This document shows, piece by piece, positions 54,576 to 63,738 of a stretch of DNA of 64,000 nucleotides. A model generated the notes under the pieces. The model worked only from the letters and a program-made list of their open reading frames with translations. It ran no database searches and was not told where the DNA came from. Source of the DNA: Desulfoscipio geothermicus. GTDB taxonomy: Bacteria; Bacillota; Desulfotomaculia; Desulfotomaculales; Desulfallaceae. Within the stretch, counting starts at the first letter, position 1. The number at the start of each line of letters is the position of its first letter. The translations under genes and the position numbers were made by a program. The DNA is taken from NCBI GenBank assembly GCA_016841205.1, contig JAENZP010000007.1, positions 101,124 through 165,123 of the forward strand, written 5' to 3'.

Positions 54576-56768
54576 ATGGATAAAATACTATTTCTAGCGG
54601 AAAAACCCTCGGTGGGAAGAGACCTTGCGCGAGTTTTAAATTGTCTTAAAAAAGGAAACGGGTATCTGGAAGGCGATAAATATATCGTCACCTGGGCACT
54701 GGGCCACCTGGTAACACTGGCCGACCCCGAGGCCTATGATCAAAAATTCAGCGCTTGGCGGCTGGAGGATCTGCCTATTCTGCCCCCCCACTTAAAGCTG
54801 GTGGTAATAAAGCAGAGCGGCAAGCAGTTTAATGCCGTTACCACACAAATGAAAAGAAAAGATGTCCGGGAGATTGTGATAGCCACTGACGCCGGCCGTG
54901 AGGGTGAGCTGGTAGCCAGATGGATTATAGAAAAGGCGCAGGTAAAGAAGCCCATTAAGCGACTCTGGATTTCTTCCGTTACCGACAAAGCTATCAAAGA
55001 AGGAGTAAGGAATTTAAGAAACGGCAAAGATTATGAAAGTCTTTACGCCTCGGCCGTTGCCCGTGCAGAGGCCGACTGGCTGGTAGGCATCAATGCCACC
55101 CGGGCTCTCACTTGCAAACATAATGCCCAGCTTTCCTGCGGCAGGGTCCAAACCCCAACCCTAGCAATCATCGCCAAAAGGGGAGAGGAAATTCAAAACT
55201 TTAAGCCCCGGACATTTTACGGCATCACAGCCAAAGCAGATAAACTAAATCTAACCTGGCAAGACAGCCAAACTAAAGATACCAGAATCTTTGACCAGGA
55301 TAAATGCGCACGAATACTATCATCAGTACAAAATAAAAACGCTATAATTTCATCGGTCGATAAAACCTACAAAAAAAGTTTTGCTCCCCGGCTATATGAC
55401 TTAACTGAGCTCCAGAGGGACGCCAATAAGCTTTTCGGTTATTCGGCCAAGGAAACACTATCCATTATGCAGCGACTGTACGAGCATCACAAGGTACTGA
55501 CCTATCCCAGAACCGACTCCCGATTTATCACCACGGATATTGTCGACACCTTAAAGGACCGACTTGATGCCTGCAGCGTGCCGCCATATGCTAAACTGGC
55601 GGCAAGAGTGCTGCGAAATCCCATAAAGGCCAATAAGTCCTTTGTGGATAACAGCAAAGTAACCGATCACCATGCCATTATACCGACAGAACAGCCGGTT
55701 TTCTTAAACAATTTAAGCGATATGGAAATAAGAATATACGATCTGGTGGTGAAAAGGTTTCTAGCTGTTTTGTATCCCCCCTTTGAGTACGAACAGACCA
55801 CCATCAGGGCAAGTATCGGTAATGAGCTTTTTATCGCCAGGGGTAAAGTGGTAATCGCCCAGGGCTGGAAAGAGGTGTACAATAATCATTTCGACGAGGA
55901 AGAAGAATCCGAAGATAATATTTCCGAACAGGTATTACCGGCTTTAAATAAAGGCGATGTTATTAAGATATCAGCCGTATCCCAAACCCATGGGGAAACC
56001 AAACCACCGGAGCCGTTTAACGAAGCCAGTCTGCTTTCCGCCATGGAAAATCCCGCCAAATATATGGCCGGGGAAAATAAAGGTTTAATTCAGACCATCG
56101 GTAAAACCGGCGGGCTGGGAACCGTAGCCACCAGGGCCGATATTATCGAAAAGCTCTTTAATAATTTTTTAATTGAAAAAAAAGGTAAAAGTATATTTAT
56201 CACCTCAAAAGGCAGACAACTGCTTGATTTAGTCCCCGGGGATTTGAAAACACCCGCCTTAACCGCTCAATGGGAACAAAAGCTTGAAGCCATTGCCAAA
56301 GGAAAGCTTAATAGTAACAATTTTATCGGGGAAATGAAGCATTATGCCAATGTAGTTGTTAATGATATCAAAAATAGCGCAAGGAAATTCAAATATGATA
56401 ACCTGACCGGTGAAAAATGCCCTAATTGTGGAAAGCGCCTCCTGGAGGTAAACGGCAAAAAGGGCAAAATGCTGGTTTGCCAGGACAGGGATTGCGGTTA
56501 TAGAAAAGGGGTTGGCAAAATAACCAATGCGCGGTGCCCCAACTGCCACAAAAAGCTAACCCTGCACGGCGAGGGAGAAGGACAAATATTTGTCTGCAAG
56601 TGCGGCTACCGGGAAAAGCTCACCGCTTTCAATGAGAGAAGGGGAAAAGATAAGCAGGACGCCTCTAAAAGAGATGTACAAATATACCTTCGACAGCAAA
56701 AGAGCTCCAATGACGGGCTGACCAACCCTGCCCTGGCAGAAGCCCTGGCTAAATTGAAGATAAAATAA
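54576..56768 (+). CDS. topB: DNA topoisomerase III (type IA)
   Basis: A 730-residue type IA topoisomerase. It begins MDKILFLAEKPSVGRDLAR (Toprim domain), has the acidic TDAGREGE motif, the active-site Tyr in LTYPRTDSR near residue 312, and two C-terminal zinc ribbons (CPNCGKRLLE...CQDRDCGY; CPNCHKKL...CKCGY). I choose the ATG at 54576 with AAAGG 9 bases upstream; an in-frame ATG 30 bases earlier lacks a ribosome site. Two C-terminal zinc ribbons suggest it may belong to a plasmid or accessory TopB group. Confidence 0.94.
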   Translation: MDKILFLAEKPSVGRDLARVLNCLKKGNGYLEGDKYIVTWALGHLVTLADPEAYDQKFSAWRLEDLPILPPHLKLVVIKQSGKQFNAVTTQMKRKDVREIVIATDAGREGELVARWIIEKAQVKKPIKRLWISSVTDKAIKEGVRNLRNGKDYESLYASAVARAEADWLVGINATRALTCKHNAQLSCGRVQTPTLAIIAKRGEEIQNFKPRTFYGITAKADKLNLTWQDSQTKDTRIFDQDKCARILSSVQNKNAIISSVDKTYKKSFAPRLYDLTELQRDANKLFGYSAKETLSIMQRLYEHHKVLTYPRTDSRFITTDIVDTLKDRLDACSVPPYAKLAARVLRNPIKANKSFVDNSKVTDHHAIIPTEQPVFLNNLSDMEIRIYDLVVKRFLAVLYPPFEYEQTTIRASIGNELFIARGKVVIAQGWKEVYNNHFDEEEESEDNISEQVLPALNKGDVIKISAVSQTHGETKPPEPFNEASLLSAMENPAKYMAGENKGLIQTIGKTGGLGTVATRADIIEKLFNNFLIEKKGKSIFITSKGRQLLDLVPGDLKTPALTAQWEQKLEAIAKGKLNSNNFIGEMKHYANVVVNDIKNSARKFKYDNLTGEKCPNCGKRLLEVNGKKGKMLVCQDRDCGYRKGVGKITNARCPNCHKKLTLHGEGEGQIFVCKCGYREKLTAFNERRGKDKQDASKRDVQIYLRQQKSSNDGLTNPALAEALAKLKIK

Positions 56769-56815
56769 AACAATGTGTTCAATAAAGCAACCAAGGGGCA
56801 CAAATGAGTACCTCT

Positions 56816-56864
56816 TAAAAAGACCTCTTCCCCCACGTTAATAATGAGGAAAGAGGTCTTTTAT
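56816..56864. terminator. Bidirectional terminator between topB and the methyltransferase gene
   Basis: AAAAGACCTCTT / AAGAGGTCTTTT with flanking A- and T-runs, between two convergent genes. The plus-strand side ends in CTTTTATAT. Confidence 0.88.
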
Positions 56865-56912
56865 ATCCCTTGCTTGTAGTCCACCGAAAAACTAGTAAAT
56901 GGCAAATTCATG

Positions 56913-57854
56913 CTAACGAACCTTGGTAGCCTTAATCAGTTGCCTGCCCCCCACTTCTTCCCAGGGTGCCGCGGAGCAACCGGCAGCAGCCAGCCACGTT
57001 TTATATTGTTCGAAAGTCCATGTTCCCCCGGAAGATGTGTTAACCAACATATTTACCGCGAATAACGCGGACATAACGCCTGTACCCCGGATCATATCAT
57101 TAATGACAATTTGTCCTCCCGGTTCCAGTTCACGCGCTGCATCCTGAAATAATTTTCTATTCTCCTGCTCACCGTAAATGTGGCATACATTACCAAGGTA
57201 TACAAGGTCATAGGGTCCTGGTGGAAGCCCTTCAGTAAAATCGCCTTTGACCATTTTAATGGGTAACTCTGTATCCAGCTCCGGCTGCATCATATCTATA
57301 ACTTCAGGCAGGTCCAGTATGGTCACCCTGGCCCCGTTACCGGCAAAGGCAAAAGCATTAGTTAACGGACCGCCGCCGACATCAAGAACCCTTGGGTTTG
57401 CGGGCAAGTCTTTGAAGCAATACTCAACAATTTGCGGTGCCGTCTTCCGGGCAATATGGCTCATGGCATTTATAAAGTGCTTTGTGTGTTTGGATACATC
57501 CTTTTTAGAAACCGGTTTCCCGCTCCTTATTACTTCCGGCAATTGCATCCATGCATTCATAATGTTGTAGGTATGCATGAATGAGAAACCTGTATATTGT
57601 TCATGGCCGGGATTAAAAAAGATGTTGTCCGCTTCTTTGGAAAGCTTAATTTTATCACCATCATATACCAGATACTTTAAACTAATCAAAGCTTCAATAA
57701 CCGTCCATAAAGCCCTGGGATCGCTATTCGTTTTAGCAGCCAATTCTTCCAGGGTACAGGGAGTATTCTTTATTCCTTCAAACAATCCTGTTTGTACACC
57801 CGCGCTAACAATAAAAAATTCCTGTGGCAGCTGAAAGGAGTCAATGTTTGGCAT
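56913..57854 (-). CDS. SAM-dependent O-methyltransferase-like protein
   Basis: A 313-residue protein: N-terminal winged-helix dimerisation domain (TGLFEGI, CTLEELAAKTNSDPRALWTVIEAL) and a C-terminal Rossmann methyltransferase domain (RVLDVGGGPLTNAFAFAG near residue 163, ILDLPEVIDMM, KGDFTEGLPPGPYDLVYLGNV, LEPGGQIVINDMI). This is the architecture of hydroxyneurosporene/acetylserotonin-type O-methyltransferases. The substrate is unknown. It is a single gene on the minus strand between topB and splB. Confidence 0.85.
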   Translation of the reverse strand: MPNIDSFQLPQEFFIVSAGVQTGLFEGIKNTPCTLEELAAKTNSDPRALWTVIEALISLKYLVYDGDKIKLSKEADNIFFNPGHEQYTGFSFMHTYNIMNAWMQLPEVIRSGKPVSKKDVSKHTKHFINAMSHIARKTAPQIVEYCFKDLPANPRVLDVGGGPLTNAFAFAGNGARVTILDLPEVIDMMQPELDTELPIKMVKGDFTEGLPPGPYDLVYLGNVCHIYGEQENRKLFQDAARELEPGGQIVINDMIRGTGVMSALFAVNMLVNTSSGGTWTFEQYKTWLAAAGCSAAPWEEVGGRQLIKATKVR

Positions 57855-58141
57855 TCAAGTCACCCTCTCTAAGTTTCAATATGTAAAAACTATAGCTCTT
57901 TATTCTTTGAAAAATTTATAAGTTCACTTCATTCTACAACGAGGTGTGTTCTCAATACAAGCAATTCCACAATACTCCGAAAGCTAACGGCGACAATGCC
58001 TGGCACGTAATTAGCGACCGGCCCAAGAGATTTGCCGGCGGTAGCTTCAATAAGAGCACAAACAGGGCATTATAATAGCTCTGGCTCTGGGGGATATACT
58101 AACATTGTTTGAATAACCTTAGCCATATCGGGGTGATATAT

Positions 58142-59161
58142 TTGTTTATACCCAAGCGAGTTTTTTTTGAACAGGCAGCTTTGGATTACCCTCTGGGTCA
58201 ACAGCTGCATGAAAGGTTTAAGTCCGATAGGGTACCTGTTTTCATGATCGGCAGTCATAACCGGGTAACAGGCATACCCGGCAAAACGGCCCGGGAATCT
58301 TATCTGGAAGCCAAACGCACCCTGGTGGTGGGAGTACGCCGCACGCTGCAGTTTTCACCGTGCAAGCCATCAGCTCACTACCAGCTGCCATTGAGCACCA
58401 GCTGCACCGGCCGGTGCCAATATTGTTACCTGAACACAACGCTGGGCAAAAAACCATACGTTAGAGTATATGTAAATATTAATGAAATACTGCAGCAAGC
58501 AGAAAAATACATAAGAAAAAGGGCTCCCGAGATCACTGTGTTTGAAGGGGCAGCCACTTCCGATCCCATTCCCGTGGAACCGTATACCGGCTCGCTGGCC
58601 CGAGCCATAGAGTTTTTCGGCCAACAGCCCCTGGCCCGGTTTCGTTTCGTCACCAAGTTTACCGACGTGGACACGCTGCTGGATGCCCGGCACAACGGGC
58701 ATACACGCTTTCGCTTCAGCATCAATACCGATCACATTATTAAATCCTACGAACAGGGCACCCCGATAGCCCATGCCCGGCTGGATGCCGCACGGCGAGT
58801 AGCGAAAGCAGGTTACCCTCTGGGCTTTTTAATCGCCCCCATTTTCATCTACCCGGGCTGGCAGCACGATTATACCCAATTAATCCGCTCCCTGGCAGAG
58901 GAATTACCGCCTGCGGCCAGAACGGACATTACCTTTGAATTAATCTCCCACCGGTTCACACTAACGGCTAAAAAACGCATACTGGAGGTGTTTCCCGACA
59001 CAACCTTACCTATGGAAGAAGATAAGCGCAAGTTCAAGTTCGGACAGTTTGGTTACGGTAAATACGTTTATCCAAAGGAGACGCTCCAGGAGATGGACGA
59101 GCTGTTCCACCGGGTGCTTGGCGAGCATTTTCCGGGTGCAAAAGTGGAGTACCTGGTATGA
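58142..59161 (+). CDS. splB: Spore photoproduct lyase
   Basis: A 339-residue radical-SAM enzyme that repairs the thymine dimer of UV-treated spores. The cluster motif is SCTGRCQYCYL (Cys88, 92, 95 in this numbering), and the protein matches Bacillus SplB throughout (YPLGQQLHERF, TLVVGVRRTL, KPYVRVYVN, RFRFSIN, AKAGYPLGFLIAPI). I start at the TTG 58142, 5-6 bases after GGGGTGA; an upstream TTG at 58109 would add 11 residues. In place of the Bacillus FEASCTSD, whose Cys is the hydrogen donor, this protein has FEGAATSD, so that Cys is missing. Confidence 0.93.
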   Translation: MFIPKRVFFEQAALDYPLGQQLHERFKSDRVPVFMIGSHNRVTGIPGKTARESYLEAKRTLVVGVRRTLQFSPCKPSAHYQLPLSTSCTGRCQYCYLNTTLGKKPYVRVYVNINEILQQAEKYIRKRAPEITVFEGAATSDPIPVEPYTGSLARAIEFFGQQPLARFRFVTKFTDVDTLLDARHNGHTRFRFSINTDHIIKSYEQGTPIAHARLDAARRVAKAGYPLGFLIAPIFIYPGWQHDYTQLIRSLAEELPPAARTDITFELISHRFTLTAKKRILEVFPDTTLPMEEDKRKFKFGQFGYGKYVYPKETLQEMDELFHRVLGEHFPGAKVEYLV

Positions 59162-59439
59162 CCAATAGCAGCATGAAACAAGTAAAAAACATATAATAAA
59201 AACGTACCATTTATGAATTTAGAAAACCCATAGAAATACTTATTTGTAGGTCATCTAATATTTACCATTATATGGATAATGGGTATTCAGGCTTAATTTG
59301 AAAAATATCATCAAAGTGTATCAATAATATTTATTTATTTCTTCAAAAAAGCTCTACTATCTTGTTACCGGGCCTGAGTGATCCCACTAAGTTGTTGGAA
59401 GTTGAGTAGTTGGTAAGTTCCAATTTCTATCCACCATAT

Positions 59440-59561
59440 TTAACTAATTCGCACCCGATCCACGGCACTCTGTAACTGTTCAATACTTGCTTTACCATAA
59501 ATGGCCAGAGTGTTTATATCCGAATGGCCGGTCATGGCCACAAAATAACAACAGCTTATTT
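59440..59561 (-). pseudogene. C-terminal remnant of a tyrosine recombinase/integrase
   Basis: The minus-strand frame ends VAMTGHSDINTLAIYGKAS continuing IEQLQSAVDRVRIS-stop. The GHSDINTLAIY segment corresponds to the last conserved box of phage-type integrases, including the position just before the catalytic Tyr region. No start or N-terminal domains remain; the frame is open for only about 40 codons. Confidence 0.7.
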
Positions 59562-59765
59562 GAATGATACTTAACCCATAAGCTTGCCATGAATACTACT
59601 ATGTATATTGCTGGAGACGACCGCTTGTCGATGTATGCACAGCCAGAAACTTACTTTTTATATCCTTATATTATAACGCTCCACGGCGTTAGCTTGGCAT
59701 TGGCTCTTAATTAATTTATATTTTACCTCTTTTCATACTTCACACCTCTGAAATTTCTAGATAAG

Positions 59766-60023
59766 CTAATTGTCAATCTCGTCATTTTCTTGTGGTATCT
59801 TTCTAATGTCTTCAATTATTTTTATAACTGTTAATCTGTCTGCATTCGATGCATATACCGTTCCCCAACCTCTTTGTAACTGAAAAATTCCATCATAGGC
59901 TAAGTCGTGGTAGCATTCTAAATGATGGTCTATTTGTTGCTCATTTAAAGCAGCTTCAAGCAATTGCGCCTCAAATTCATTATTAAGAATTGCAATTCTT
60001 ATCTTTTTATCCACTTCATTCAC
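59766..60023 (-). CDS. Small DUF2007-like protein of unknown function
   Basis: An 85-residue acidic protein beginning MNEVDKKIRIAILNNEFEAQLLEAAL. The first 50 residues look like the small ferredoxin-fold 'signal-transducing' proteins with an EAQLLEAALNEQQIDHHLE helix-strand pattern, and GWGTVYASNADRL follows. It starts 10 bases after the end of a PEP-utilising enzyme remnant, so the two were probably once co-transcribed. Confidence 0.6.
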   Translation of the reverse strand: MNEVDKKIRIAILNNEFEAQLLEAALNEQQIDHHLECYHDLAYDGIFQLQRGWGTVYASNADRLTVIKIIEDIRKIPQENDEIDN

Positions 60024-60032
60024 CTCACCATC

Positions 60033-60239
60033 TTATATTCCTTCCACCGAAACCGTGCCAGACATTTCATCTACCGTTACAACTTGACCGTCGTTAAAAA
60101 TCTGAGTAGCACTGCCGATCGCAACAATTGCCGGGATACGGTACTCTCGTGCGCTAATAGCCGAATGTGACAGAAGGCCGTCCGAATCAGTAACCAGGGC
60201 ACCTACACGGGATAGCTTGACGCTTACACTCCTATTAAG
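60033..60239 (-). pseudogene. Remnant of a PEP-utilising (phosphohistidine swivel) enzyme
   Basis: An open minus-strand frame of about 68 codons without a start. GALVTDSDGLLSHSAISARE and then YRIPAIVAIGSATQIFNDGQ, ending VTVDEMSGTVSVEGI, match the C-terminal swivel domain of PEP synthase, rifampicin phosphotransferase and relatives; the phosphorylated His is kept in LLSHSAI. The rest of the enzyme is absent, since the next gene upstream is a membrane protein. Confidence 0.72.
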
Positions 60240-60243
60240 CCTC

Positions 60244-60666
60244 TTACTCTTTCTTAAATGATCTAATTAATATTATACCACCTAGTATACTTGCTAATGA
60301 TCGGCTATAAGGCGAACTATACAAAAGACTAATCATTCCTTTGAAACTGTGTACCGTCGGTATTCCAAAGTAATTTGTCATAGTTATAAAAGGAATCATC
60401 GGGAAAATAATAAGTATGCATGCCCCAAGAAGACAGCCAATTCTTATTGTTCTTTTTTTTCTTATATCAAATAAAGCTTTCCACTCAATTAAAATACCAA
60501 ATATTGTTAACACTAAACATTCCAAAGCTCTATAAATATCATATTCAGGATAAATAATATTCGCAGCCGCATATTGAATCTTTATATACAACAATCCTAA
60601 AAAATAAGCGAGTACAAAACCTAAACCTATTACAACAATATATTTAATCAATTCTTTATTATTCAT
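60244..60666 (-). CDS. Small membrane protein of unknown function
   Basis: A 140-residue protein with four hydrophobic helices (YIVVIGLGFVLAYFLGLLYI, ALECLVLTIFGILIEW, IGCLLGACILIIFPMIPFI, SLASILGGIILIRSF). The ATG at 60664-60666 follows AGGAGGT by 7 bases; a longer frame lacks support. No family is recognised. It is AT-rich and lies among gene remnants, which suggests acquired DNA. Confidence 0.7.
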   Translation of the reverse strand: MNNKELIKYIVVIGLGFVLAYFLGLLYIKIQYAAANIIYPEYDIYRALECLVLTIFGILIEWKALFDIRKKRTIRIGCLLGACILIIFPMIPFITMTNYFGIPTVHSFKGMISLLYSSPYSRSLASILGGIILIRSFKKE

Positions 60667-61007
60667 AACCTCTACCTCCTGAAAAATTAATATATCTGTG
60701 TAGTTCTTTATCAAGCAGTGGTCTTCCTCGTTGTGGCCAGTTGAACCGTATGTTAAGTCCTATGCAATATGGAGATTTAGTTGGCACTTCAGCAATTAAT
60801 GCAATTTGTTCTGAGATTTTCTGAAACCAATATGGATAAAATATGAATCAGAGCTTATTTGTCAACTTCATCAGTTATGGACGGTCTGACCTATTATGTC
60901 AAGGGTTTTCTGTTTAAATTAAGCTATGGAAATTGAGGTATTATAATCTTAAAAGTAAAATGATATATTAAAACCAACAGATATTGCTAATTGGTGGCGA
61001 CTCAAAG
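60667..61007. other. Intergenic stretch between divergent genes
   Basis: No gene seen. On the minus strand TTGACA with an 18-base spacer and TTTTAT (about 60839-60868) may serve the small membrane protein; on the plus strand a TATAAT near 60937 may serve the protease gene, without a clear -35 box. Confidence 0.4.
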
Positions 61008-62198
61008 ATGAGCGGTTTAAACAAACGGTTTAACAAATTTAATAAAAAAGTACTGTGGTTAACTGTTTTGGTCTTTATTTCTTTTGCTTTTTATGTAGGG
61101 ACAGAAAAAATAATAGGGACTAATTATAAGCAACTGGGCAACCTGTTAACAGTGTTTAACTTAATCAGGACCCTGTATATTGAAGAGATTGATACTTCCA
61201 CTCTGGTGGAGGGAGCCACTAGGGGCATGGTTAATGCGTTGGGTGACCCGTACTCGGTTTACATGGATAAGGAAACCTTTGAGCGATTGAAGGAGGATCA
61301 TATACAAGGCTCTTTCGGCGGTTTAGGCATATTGATAGGGGTTAAGAACAATTTTCTTACCGTGGTGCGAGTTGATGAGGATACACCTGCTCAAAAAGCA
61401 GGCGTGCGAATTAGTGACCAGATTATTGAAATAGACGGCCATGATGTGCAGGGTATAGACCTAAAAACGGCTACCGAATTCATGCGCGGTCCGGTGGGGA
61501 CACAGATTGAGTTATCTGTTTTGCGCGAGGGAAATCATGAGCCGATTCAGTTCAAGATTACCAGGGGAAAAATTACTATCCCAACTGTAGAGAGCAAAAT
61601 GCTTTCAGATTCTCAGATCGGCTATATCCGTATATCCAATTTTAATGAGCAAACACCAGGTAAAATGCTGCAAACGCTTGCCGACTTGCGGGATCAAGGT
61701 ATGCGAGGTCTTATTCTTGACTTGCGAGATAACCCTGGGGGTGAGTTGGATGCAGTAGTCCGGGTGGCGGATAATTTCGTTCCCCAAGGACCTATAGTAT
61801 ATATTGACTACCCGTCCGGCGGAGAAGAGGTTAAAGAAGCAGATAACGAGTTCCTGCAGTTGCCGCTGGTTGTGCTTATTAACGAGAACAGTGCCAGCGC
61901 CGCCGAAATTCTCGCCGGCGCCATCCTGGATACAGAGACCGGAATTCTTGTCGGCACCACTACATTTGGCAAGGGCCTTGTACAATCCATAATTTCCCTA
62001 AACAATGGGGCTGGGTTAAAGCTAACTACCGCTCGGTACCTAACCCCGGACAAAAAGGATATTAACAAAAAAGGAATCCAACCCGACGTGGTTGTGAAAA
62101 ACAGAGATAATCTGCCTGGGGATGAGCAGCTTGATCGGGCTGTGCAGCTGATGAAGAGGGAAATATTAGATAATACACAAAAAGAAGGACAGAATTAA
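61008..62198 (+). CDS. Carboxy-terminal processing protease (S41 family)
   Basis: A 396-residue secreted or anchored protease: N-terminal helix (VLWLTVLVFISFAFYVG), PDZ domain (GSFGGLGILIGVKNN to ITRG, about 100-185) and S41 catalytic domain with the nucleophile Ser in NENSASAAEILAGA and the general-base Lys in TFGKGLVQ. Such CtpA/CtpB proteases cut proteins outside the membrane; some act in sporulation signalling. The ATG at 61008 is preferred over a TTG at 60984, though neither has a strong ribosome site. The usual peptidoglycan-binding domain is missing. Confidence 0.92.
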   Translation: MSGLNKRFNKFNKKVLWLTVLVFISFAFYVGTEKIIGTNYKQLGNLLTVFNLIRTLYIEEIDTSTLVEGATRGMVNALGDPYSVYMDKETFERLKEDHIQGSFGGLGILIGVKNNFLTVVRVDEDTPAQKAGVRISDQIIEIDGHDVQGIDLKTATEFMRGPVGTQIELSVLREGNHEPIQFKITRGKITIPTVESKMLSDSQIGYIRISNFNEQTPGKMLQTLADLRDQGMRGLILDLRDNPGGELDAVVRVADNFVPQGPIVYIDYPSGGEEVKEADNEFLQLPLVVLINENSASAAEILAGAILDTETGILVGTTTFGKGLVQSIISLNNGAGLKLTTARYLTPDKKDINKKGIQPDVVVKNRDNLPGDEQLDRAVQLMKREILDNTQKEGQN

Positions 62199-62508
62199 AA
62201 GACTGTGGGGGTTAAATGCAAAAAATATTGCATTTGGAAAACAGATTATGTTATGGATTTGGAAAATTAGTTTTTCTTTTAAAATCAGCACATTTCATAC
62301 CTGCCACCTGACTGTCAACGCTTAGTCCAATACATTACTGCATTAAACCCATGATTCGCTACTGATGGTTCAGCTTAAACATTACCAGACAGGTTTTCCA
62401 CCTGCTAAAATACATGCCGTCATCCATAATGCCTGCGGTTTTGGACATATTTATTCTTATTAATTTTAACTTCATCTAGTTTTAAGAGTAAAAAAGTTAG
62501 CCTCGACA
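62199..62508. other. AT-rich intergenic stretch after the protease gene
   Basis: A hairpin AAATGCAA / TTGCATTT lies about 15 bases past the protease stop (near 62216-62239) with only a weak A/T tail. I see nothing else. Confidence 0.4.
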
Positions 62509-62601
62509 TTATTTCCAGGTTTTGTCATGATAATATGCTATTATAAATAATCCGATTATTCCAAGCAAAGTTAAACACATCATTATGGCTAGCAGGTTCA
62601 T
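62509..62601 (-). CDS. Possible 30-residue single-helix membrane peptide
   Basis: The frame MNLLAIMMCLTLLGIIGLFI, then IAYYHDKTWK-stop, starts 11 bases after AGGAG. One hydrophobic helix and a charged C-terminus are typical of small membrane peptides that join larger complexes. No homologue is known to me. Confidence 0.45.
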   Translation of the reverse strand: MNLLAIMMCLTLLGIIGLFIIAYYHDKTWK

Positions 62602-62759
62602 AAAAATACATTCTCCTAGTATACTATATAATACTGTTATTACCATTTCATAGCATAGTAATTGCTTCTTAGCTATAAAGAAGATAAATAAATACTTCTT
62701 TAATTTAACCCGAAAAAAATCTTATTTGAGTAATAACAACATTAAATAATTCTATATTT

Positions 62760-62933
62760 TTAATATTTTAAATAATATAGAGTATAATATTTACTTATTA
62801 ATTGATCAATTTGCTGACTAAGCTGTATCATCTTCTCTGTATTGTATTGTTTTTCATACTGCAATAAATCGTATAGTTTGCGGCGTTCCCGCTCTATTTC
62901 AGCTAAAAGTTTATTCTTACTTTTTGAGTTCAT
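62760..62933 (-). CDS. Spo0E-like aspartyl-phosphate phosphatase
   Basis: A 57-residue helical hairpin protein (ATG at 62933; six codons more upstream are open). The helix pair KLLAEIERERRKLYDLL and MIQLSQQIDQLISKYY, with the SQXXDXLI core, is the signature of Spo0E family phosphatases, which remove phosphate from Spo0A~P and delay sporulation. It fits a spore-former and the nearby splB. Confidence 0.78.
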   Translation of the reverse strand: MNSKSKNKLLAEIERERRKLYDLLQYEKQYNTEKMIQLSQQIDQLISKYYTLYYLKY

Positions 62934-63012
62934 CTTAATCTCCACAACCATATTAACATATAAAGATTATGATCATTCACTCAATAGTTATTTCATTTTT
63001 AACTATCAATAA

Positions 63013-63281
63013 TCAAATAACAGTATCAATAATATTTCCTGTTTTATTTTTGTCAGCATAAAGTGTAAGCAGTTGTTGCTGAAATTCGTCCATAGTCAGA
63101 CCTTGATCTTCAATAATTGTTTGTAAGCACTTCCTGATTACAATTGAGTTCCAAGTTCCTCGGATGATAACCCTAAAATACTTGATGCATCAGTAACGAA
63201 TTGTCCAGTGTCTGGTGGTGGCGGTGGCGGTGCACTTTGAGTACTACCAGTTTGTTCTTGGTTAGGATTTAATTCAGCCAT
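63013..63281 (-). pseudogene. Decayed paralogue of the small acidic protein gene
   Basis: It starts at an ATG 4 bases past the intact gene's stop: MAELNPNQEQTGS, a run of six prolines, then FVTDASSILGLSSEELGTQL and an in-frame stop. After a one-base frame change the homology goes on: LQTIIEDQGLTMDEFQQQLL to NIIDTVI-stop. The matching parts of the intact copy are FLTDAASVLGLSYDDLESKL and LDTIVTEQGLTVDDFQ. One stop plus one frameshift broke it. Confidence 0.72.
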
Positions 63282-63284
63282 CTC

Positions 63285-63464
63285 TTACTGAAAATCATCC
63301 ACAGTCAAGCCTTGCTCTGTAACAATTGTGTCTAAGTCAGTGCCTGATTCCAATTTACTTTCGAGATCATCGTACGAAAGACCTAAAACACTTGCCGCAT
63401 CGGTTAAAAAAGGATCTTTCTCATTGCTATAACCACTAAGGCTGACACCATCGACTCCATTCAT
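63285..63464 (-). CDS. Small acidic protein of unknown function
   Basis: A 59-residue protein starting MNGVDGVSLSGYSNE, with AGGAGG 8 bases before the ATG. The core (DAASVLGLSYDDLESKL, ESGTDLDTIVTEQGLTVDDF) has the 'LGLS-EEL-L-SG-L-I--QGLT-DE' pattern seen in many small Firmicutes proteins with helical repeats. A broken copy follows directly downstream. No function is known. Confidence 0.65.
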   Translation of the reverse strand: MNGVDGVSLSGYSNEKDPFLTDAASVLGLSYDDLESKLESGTDLDTIVTEQGLTVDDFQ

Positions 63465-63674
63465 TTTTTTCCTCCTTTAAATATAGTTTAAAATCCCAAC
63501 CACAAAAGTTGTATATAAAACATCCTTTGATATTAATCGGTAAAAAAATATAGAACTTTACATATTAGTTATTTTTCAGCATAATTTCAGTTGTCTTTCA
63601 GCTATCTCTCAGTTATAACCACATTAAGTATATATGCCAAAAAGCTCCGGCTATCCAAACTATAAAAACTAATT

Positions 63675-63718
63675 AAAACCCCGTTAGGCCTTGGTAGACA
63701 ATGGCTAATGGGGTTTTA
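63675..63718. terminator. Strong intrinsic terminator, bidirectional
   Basis: AAAACCCCGTTAGGCC / GGCTAATGGGGTTTT with a 12-base loop, T-rich on both sides. No gene ends directly before it in this window, so it may belong to a lost gene. Confidence 0.75.
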
Positions 63719-63738
63719 AGTTTTAAGGTGGTTCACAC

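Noticed and set aside
58070..58258. Minus-strand frame over the start of splB
   Set aside because: Shadow of splB; no ribosome site.
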